A DNA stretch of 64,000 bases. Origin: Yersinia canariae. GTDB lineage: Bacteria > Pseudomonadota > Gammaproteobacteria > Enterobacterales > Enterobacteriaceae. The position numbers and the translations under genes are program-made. The notes beneath the pieces are model-generated. The model saw only the letters and a program-made list of their open reading frames with translations, did no database searches and was not told the DNA's origin. The stretch is from NCBI RefSeq assembly GCF_009831415.1, contig NZ_CP043727.1, positions 186,001 to 250,000 on the forward strand, read 5' to 3'. This document shows positions 59,504-64,000 of this stretch, in pieces. Within the stretch, counting starts at the first letter, position 1. Each line of letters starts with the position of its first letter.

Positions 59504-59824
59504 ATGGCCAATGAACAATTGCTTTATCGCATTCAGTTTATAAATAATGGTAAAAATTATCAGCTCTATGTCCGCGAAGTAGGCCCAAGCACCTTATTTG
59601 GGTTTATTGAAATTGCTGATTTTGTCTTTGATAGCCAATCGACCTTGCTGGTCGACCCCTCAACTGAAAAATTGAAGACAGAATTTTCCGGTGTTAACCG
59701 TAGCTATATTCCCCTTCACTCAGTGATTCGTATTGACGCAGTGACTGAAAAGGGCAGTGCCCGCATTTCCGAACTGGGCAGCAACGTGATGAGTTTCCCT
59801 TATCTGCCAGGGAATAAACCATAA
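59504..59824 (+). CDS. DUF1820 family protein
   Basis: 106-residue soluble protein of the DUF1820 family: YRIQFINNGKNYQLYVREVGPS (split by family strands, about 8-29), LFGFIEIADFVF (about 31-42) and the conserved C-terminal HSVIRIDAVTEKG (about 72-84). No enzymatic motif or membrane segment is seen and its role is unknown. It stands on its own promoter between yhhN and yhhM behind an unusually structured leader. Confidence 0.85.
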   Translation: MANEQLLYRIQFINNGKNYQLYVREVGPSTLFGFIEIADFVFDSQSTLLVDPSTEKLKTEFSGVNRSYIPLHSVIRIDAVTEKGSARISELGSNVMSFPYLPGNKP

Positions 59825-59847
59825 ATCCCTCTTGCGAGTGAGATTGA

Positions 59848-60246
59848 ATGGGCAAGATGATTATGAACAAACTTCCGTTATTATTTATTGCCGTGGTGGT
59901 ATTGATTGTTGTGTTGGCCACTCGCCAATATTGGCAGAAGAAACGGCAAGATGCAGAAAATGACCGCTTACCCGTGCGCAGTTTACAAGTTGAAGTTGTT
60001 GATAAACGTGAAGTATTAGCGCCAAACCGCCGTTCACGTCAACGTGAAGAGATTGTTGCTGAAGAAAAACGCTATGAAGTTTATTTCCGGCCACTACTGA
60101 GTGGAATTGAGGTAAGCAAGGGCAGTAACATCAAAATGGTACTGCCGCAGCAGGAATATAACCGAATAGAGCAAGGCGCAAAGGGCACTTTACGCATACA
60201 AGGGACCCGCTATATTGGTTTTACTCCAAGTTCAGTCGCCAAATAA
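59848..60246 (+). CDS. yhhM: DUF2500 family membrane-anchored protein YhhM
   Basis: 132 residues: an N-terminal membrane helix (about 7-25, LPLLFIAVVVLIVVLAT) and a basic and charged soluble domain ending in GTLRIQGTRYIGF, as in E. coli YhhM. Function is unknown. ATGs at 59848, 59857 and 59863 are all possible; MNKLPLL at 59863 is closest to the E. coli start, but 59848 has the better spacing from GAGTGAG. Confidence 0.82.
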   Translation: MGKMIMNKLPLLFIAVVVLIVVLATRQYWQKKRQDAENDRLPVRSLQVEVVDKREVLAPNRRSRQREEIVAEEKRYEVYFRPLLSGIEVSKGSNIKMVLPQQEYNRIEQGAKGTLRIQGTRYIGFTPSSVAK

Positions 60247-60305
60247 ACAACCTGCTACCATAATCCTACTGGATGATAAAACGCAGGATATAACGACAGT
60301 CACTA

Positions 60306-60578
60306 TTATTTCTTAGGCAGCGGTGGTTGCTTCTTTTGCCAGGCCAATAATTCGAAAACGCCGAACACAAAAATTTTCAATTGTTGTAACCCACTGATCG
60401 GCTGGTCTTTTGGCTGGGTGGATTTAAGCAATATCAGTTGTAAACCATGCATCAAAACCATGAAGATCATCGCAACATTAATAAAATATTTCAAAGGCTT
60501 AGGGAACGGCTGAAACAGATTCAGCAATAAGAAAAACCATACCCCCAACATCAATAGCCGGCCGAGATTAATCCACAT
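60306..60578 (-). CDS. yhhL: DUF1145 family membrane protein YhhL
   Basis: 90 residues from ATG 60578 (MWINLGRLLMLGVWFF, after GGAGCAACACC), with two membrane helices (about 5-22 and 32-52) and the conserved FVFGVFELLAWQKKQPPLP tail. Function is unknown. It overlaps the rsmD end by 11 bases, so the two are coupled. The longer frame to 60746 lies inside rsmD and is not the gene. Confidence 0.88.
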   Translation of the reverse strand: MWINLGRLLMLGVWFFLLLNLFQPFPKPLKYFINVAMIFMVLMHGLQLILLKSTQPKDQPISGLQQLKIFVFGVFELLAWQKKQPPLPKK

Positions 60579-61221
60579 GGTGTTGCTCCTGTTCTTCAAT
60601 TGATACCCGCTCTTGGGGAGTATCTTTACGACGAATATAGAGGCGGTAGGCAACCTGCCCAGCAATTTTCTCTCGATGTAACTGCCAACTGGCGGGGACA
60701 TCAGCGGCGGCACTCTCAGCCTCAGCTTCAACATAAATCCAGGCATCGGCAGTTAGCCAGTTGAATTGCTCCAATAAATTGATAGTTTCCGCCAGTAAAC
60801 CTTTACGGAAAGGGGGGTCAAGGAACACCAAATCAAAAGGTTGACCCGGCTGGGCTAGCCATTGTAAAGAATTAGTGTTGACCACTTGCCCAGTGTCAGC
60901 ACTCAATAATGTTAGGTTGCTGCTCAGTTGCTTAGCAACATGCCTGTCAGCTTCTAACAGAATGGCTTCACCCGCATAGCGCGATAACGCTTCCAGCCCT
61001 AAGGCACCGCTGCCCGCAAAACAATCCAGGCATCGGGCACCTTGAATCATTGGCGCAAGCCAGTTGAACAATGTCTCTCTGACCCGATCAGTGGTAGGGC
61101 GCAGTCCAGGGCTATCCGGTACAGGTAATTTGCGTCCTCGCCATTTACCACCAATGATCCGGATTTGTCCTGCCGACGGTTGTGTAGCTTGTTTTGTTTT
61201 TGCTATAGGTCGCTTTGCCAT
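60568..61221 (-). CDS. rsmD: 16S rRNA (guanine966-N2)-methyltransferase RsmD
   Basis: 217-residue class I methyltransferase that modifies G966 of 16S rRNA in the assembled 30S subunit. SAM motif LDCFAGSGALGLEALSR (about 58-74), and the N2-specific catalytic motif DPPF (FLDPPFRKG, about 133-141). The short basic N-terminus is variable. It is divergent from ftsY, as in E. coli. Confidence 0.96.
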   Translation of the reverse strand: MAKRPIAKTKQATQPSAGQIRIIGGKWRGRKLPVPDSPGLRPTTDRVRETLFNWLAPMIQGARCLDCFAGSGALGLEALSRYAGEAILLEADRHVAKQLSSNLTLLSADTGQVVNTNSLQWLAQPGQPFDLVFLDPPFRKGLLAETINLLEQFNWLTADAWIYVEAEAESAAADVPASWQLHREKIAGQVAYRLYIRRKDTPQERVSIEEQEQHHVD

Positions 61222-61439
61222 AGATCACTTTGCTTGAAAGTTGGCCAGTATTGCAGCACTGAATAAAAAAGTTAGTTCTTATTCTACCAATGAGTGCAGT
61301 GTGGGGGAAACGTTAAACCTTTGTTGATTGAATTCACAATAGAAAGCAGCATCGTGTGCGTGTTGCTGTTCAGGGGAAAGTGATAGACTTGCGAACTATT
61401 ATCTTATTTGTGCAAACCCAAAGTAATTAGAGTCCAAAA

Positions 61440-62948
61440 ATGGCAAAAGAAAAAAAACGTGGATTTCTTTCCTGGCTGGGTTTAGGCCGCCAGAATGAAG
61501 AACACACAGCAGAGCCATTGGCTACTGAGAAAGAAGATTTAGCTGAACATGCTGTAGAAGAGCAAGTTATCAGCGAAAAACAGGCTGAAATAGTTTCAGA
61601 AAATATATCTGTTGAGGTAGAAGATCACGAGCCAGTGGCCGAGCGCTCTACCTTAACCCCAGGTGAATGGGATAGCGCCGCGATTAGCGAAGCTGCGGCT
61701 GAAACTCTGCCGGAAGTCGAGGCTGAGCCCACTGCGCAGTCAGTTGAAGAATCCATCGATTTTTCTGAAGATCGCCAATATTTACAGCATCACTTCTCAC
61801 AGGCCCAGAGTGAGAAAGGTAATATTGACTCATGGGATGAAGGCACCGTCAGTGCGCCAGAATTGCCGTTGACGGAAGGCAATGTTGTTATCGATATCCC
61901 AGAGCCACAAGCTATTGCAGAACAACCTCAGGCCGAGATCGTTGAGGAACTTCCTGTTCTGGAAGAAGAAATTGAAGTTGAAGAAGAAATCGTAGCTGTT
62001 GCGGCTCAAGAACAAGAGCGGCCAACCAAAGAAGGATTTTTTGCACGATTAAAGCGCAGTTTAATTAAAACTAAACAGAATCTTGGCTCCGGTTTTATGG
62101 GGCTATTCCGTGGCAAGAAAATCGACGACGATTTGTTTGAAGAATTAGAAGAACAGCTCCTAATTGCAGATGTTGGCGTCGAAACAACCCGAAAAATCAT
62201 TACTTCTTTGACAGAGCATGCCAGCCGTAAGCAGCTAAAAGATGCCGAAGCGTTGTATGGCAAACTCAAAGAGGAAATGTCTGAAATTCTGTCTAAAGTG
62301 GACAAACCATTAGACGTCAGTGGTAAGAATCCATTTGTTATTTTAATGGTTGGTGTGAATGGCGTGGGTAAAACTACGACCATCGGCAAGTTGGCACGCC
62401 AATTCCAGGCCGAGGGGAAATCCGTCATGCTGGCCGCGGGTGATACTTTCCGCGCGGCGGCAGTAGAACAGCTGCAAGTTTGGGGTGATCGCAACAAGAT
62501 TGCTGTTGTTGCACAACATACTGGCGCTGACTCTGCATCCGTCATTTTCGATGCGATCCAAGCGGCTAAAGCGCGTGGTATTGATGTGCTCTTGGCTGAT
62601 ACGGCAGGGCGTCTGCAAAATAAAGCCCACCTGATGGAAGAGCTGAAGAAGATTGTTCGTGTGATGAAAAAGCTGGACGGCGATGCCCCCCATGAGGTTA
62701 TGCTGACGTTGGATGCCAGTACCGGACAAAATGCGGTTAGTCAGGCGAAACTGTTTAATGAAGCTGTGGGCCTGACCGGAATTACCCTAACTAAACTCGA
62801 CGGCACCGCCAAGGGCGGGGTGATTTTTGCCATCGCGGATCAGTTCGGTATCCCAATTCGCTACATCGGTGTTGGGGAAGGTATAGAGGATTTACGGCCA
62901 TTTAAGGCTGACGATTTTATTGAGGCTCTTTTTGCCCGAGAGGATTAA
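61440..62948 (+). CDS. ftsY: Signal recognition particle receptor FtsY
   Basis: 502-residue SRP-type GTPase that brings SRP-ribosome complexes to the membrane. A long acidic N-terminal A domain, rich in Glu (about 15-195), with a basic start KEKKRGFLSWL, is followed by the NG domain: GFFARLKRSL, G1 GVNGVGKTT (about 303-311), DTFRAAA (about 328-334), DTAGR (about 387-391), TKLDGTAKGG (about 455-464) and C-terminal GVGEGIEDLRPF. First gene of ftsYEX. Confidence 0.98.
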   Translation: MAKEKKRGFLSWLGLGRQNEEHTAEPLATEKEDLAEHAVEEQVISEKQAEIVSENISVEVEDHEPVAERSTLTPGEWDSAAISEAAAETLPEVEAEPTAQSVEESIDFSEDRQYLQHHFSQAQSEKGNIDSWDEGTVSAPELPLTEGNVVIDIPEPQAIAEQPQAEIVEELPVLEEEIEVEEEIVAVAAQEQERPTKEGFFARLKRSLIKTKQNLGSGFMGLFRGKKIDDDLFEELEEQLLIADVGVETTRKIITSLTEHASRKQLKDAEALYGKLKEEMSEILSKVDKPLDVSGKNPFVILMVGVNGVGKTTTIGKLARQFQAEGKSVMLAAGDTFRAAAVEQLQVWGDRNKIAVVAQHTGADSASVIFDAIQAAKARGIDVLLADTAGRLQNKAHLMEELKKIVRVMKKLDGDAPHEVMLTLDASTGQNAVSQAKLFNEAVGLTGITLTKLDGTAKGGVIFAIADQFGIPIRYIGVGEGIEDLRPFKADDFIEALFARED

Positions 62949-62953
62949 TACGG

Positions 62954-63622
62954 ATGATTCGCTTTGAACAGGTCAGTAAAGCTTATCTGGGCGGACGACA
63001 GGCGCTGCAAGGGGTAGATTTTCATCTGCGTCCAGCGGAAATGGCGTTTTTGACCGGCCATTCCGGTGCAGGGAAAAGTACTCTGCTGAAACTGATTTGT
63101 GGTATCGAGCGCCCCAGTGCCGGCCATATCTGGTTTGGTGGTCATGATATCAGCCGCCTGAAAAACCGCGAAGTACCTTTTTTGCGTCGCCAGATCGGGA
63201 TGATCTTCCAAGATCATCACCTGCTGTTGGACAGAACGGTATATGACAATGTTGCCATGCCATTGATTATCGCTGGTGCCAGTACCGAAGATATTCGCCG
63301 CAGGGTGTCAGCGGCATTAGATAAAGTAGGGCTGTTGGATAAAGCGAAAAACTTCCCTATTCAGCTTTCTGGTGGTGAGCAACAGCGTGTTGGTATTGCT
63401 CGTGCGGTGGTAAACAAGCCCGCAGTATTACTGGCCGATGAACCGACTGGTAACTTGGATGATGCGCTATCTGAAGGCATTTTGCGTTTATTCGAAGAGT
63501 TTAACCGTGTGGGTGTTACCGTGTTAATGGCTACCCACGATACGTCGTTGATTGCCCGGCGGCGCTACCCGATTCTGACATTAAGTCAGGGGCGGATGTC
63601 AGGAGCGCATCATGGCGAATAA
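62954..63622 (+). CDS. ftsE: Cell division ATP-binding protein FtsE
   Basis: 222-residue ABC ATPase that works with FtsX at the septum to control EnvC-dependent peptidoglycan amidases. Walker A GHSGAGKS (about 36-43), Q-loop [10 protein letters not shown] (about 83-92), signature [14 protein letters not shown] (about 136-149), Walker [13 protein letters not shown] (about 158-169) and switch His in ATHD. It starts 5 bases after ftsY and overlaps ftsX by 11. Confidence 0.98.
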   Translation: MIRFEQVSKAYLGGRQALQGVDFHLRPAEMAFLTGHSGAGKSTLLKLICGIERPSAGHIWFGGHDISRLKNREVPFLRRQIGMIFQDHHLLLDRTVYDNVAMPLIIAGASTEDIRRRVSAALDKVGLLDKAKNFPIQLSGGEQQRVGIARAVVNKPAVLLADEPTGNLDDALSEGILRLFEEFNRVGVTVLMATHDTSLIARRRYPILTLSQGRMSGAHHGE

Positions 63623-64000
63623 TAGTGCGCAGAAAGCAAAAACCAAGGCGTTGAAGGGCGGTTGGCGCGAACAGTGGCGCTATTCGTGGGTTAATGCTAT
63701 TGCCGATATGATGCGCCAGCCACTGGCGACACTACTCACCGTGATGGTGATTGCCATCTCACTGACACTGCCGAGTGTGTGTTATATCGTGTGGAAGAAT
63801 GTCGGCCAAGCGGCGGATCAATGGTATCCAACCCCACAGTTGACGGTGTATCTGGATAAAGCGCTGGATGATAACGCGGCTGAAAATGTCGTGACCGCGC
63901 TGAAAGCAGAAGCTGGTGTTGAGAAAGTTAATTATCTGTCGCGTGAAGAAGCGATGGGTGAGTTTCGTAACTGGTCTGGTTTTGGCGGTGCTTTGGATAT
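63612..64000 (+). CDS. ftsX: Cell division protein FtsX (5' part)
   Basis: The first 129 codons are present; the gene continues past the right edge. It begins [20 protein letters not shown], a basic cytoplasmic tail, followed by the first membrane helix [20 protein letters not shown] (about 37-56) and the start of the periplasmic loop ([10 protein letters not shown]). FtsX is the membrane partner of FtsE and the docking site for EnvC. Confidence 0.95.
   Translation, partial: MANNSAQKAKTKALKGGWREQWRYSWVNAIADMMRQPLATLLTVMVIAISLTLPSVCYIVWKNVGQAADQWYPTPQLTVYLDKALDDNAAENVVTALKAEAGVEKVNYLSREEAMGEFRNWSGFGGALD

Noticed and set aside
62006..62545. 179-codon minus-strand ORF
   Set aside because: Antisense to the ftsY NG domain; a Ser-rich shadow frame without a ribosome binding site.

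Overview
The window is chromosomal DNA from an enterobacterium, almost certainly a Yersinia of the enterocolitica/pseudotuberculosis type. Gene order follows the E. coli-like backbone (gppA-rhlB-trxA-rho, the enterobacterial common antigen cluster, the argX-hisR-leuT-proM tRNAs, glmZ, hemCDXY, cyaA to uvrD, corA, pldA-recQ-rhtC/rhtB-pldB-yigL, glp genes, and the ftsYEX neighbourhood). The proteins match Yersinia family members from recalled sequences, and the intergenic DNA carries ERIC elements of the kind common in yersiniae. Species cannot be fixed by eye. There is no phage, insertion sequence, CRISPR array or rRNA operon.

Layout. 1-3.7 kb: start of gppA, rhlB, divergent trxA, then rho behind a long leader. 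4.1-17.3 kb: a complete enterobacterial common antigen (ECA) operon of twelve genes, wecA-wzzE-wecB-wecC-rffG-rffH-rffC-wecE-wzxE-wecF-wzyE-wecG. It makes undecaprenyl-PP-GlcNAc, UDP-ManNAcA and TDP-Fuc4NAc, joins them into lipid III, flips it and polymerises it with length control. An ERIC element sits inside it between rffG and rffH. 17.6-20.5 kb: yifK, four tRNAs (Arg-CCG, His-GTG, Leu-CAG, Pro-TGG), and the small RNA GlmZ with a sigma-54 promoter and three upstream GlrR-type sites. 20.5-24.6 kb: hemCDXY (haem/tetrapyrrole). 25.0-34.0 kb: cyaA, cyaY, lptM, dapF, yigA, xerC, yigB, uvrD (LexA box).

34.0-37.6 kb is the one accessory-looking locus: a TetR-type regulator divergent from two genes that correspond to the two halves of the plant Tm-1 protein (UPF0261 plus a PEP-hydrolase-like TIM barrel). 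Two near-identical 16-bp operators lie between them, and a WbuC-family cupin follows. 38-47 kb: corA (with a leader ORF and hairpin), rarD, yigI, pldA, recQ, rhtC, rhtB, pldB, yigL. 46.9-54.1 kb: glpTQ divergent from glpABC, sharing a CRP/GlpR control region, for uptake and anaerobic oxidation of glycerol-3-phosphate. 54.1-64 kb: dcrB, yhhQ (under a preQ1-I riboswitch), tusA, zntA (ZntR-type promoter), yhhN, a DUF1820 gene, yhhM, yhhL, rsmD, ftsY, ftsE and the start of ftsX.

No wholly new multi-gene system is evident. The parts most worth following are the regulated split-Tm-1 operon, the corA leader, the tandem repeat over the lptM ribosome binding site, the structured leader of the DUF1820 gene, and the glmZ control region.
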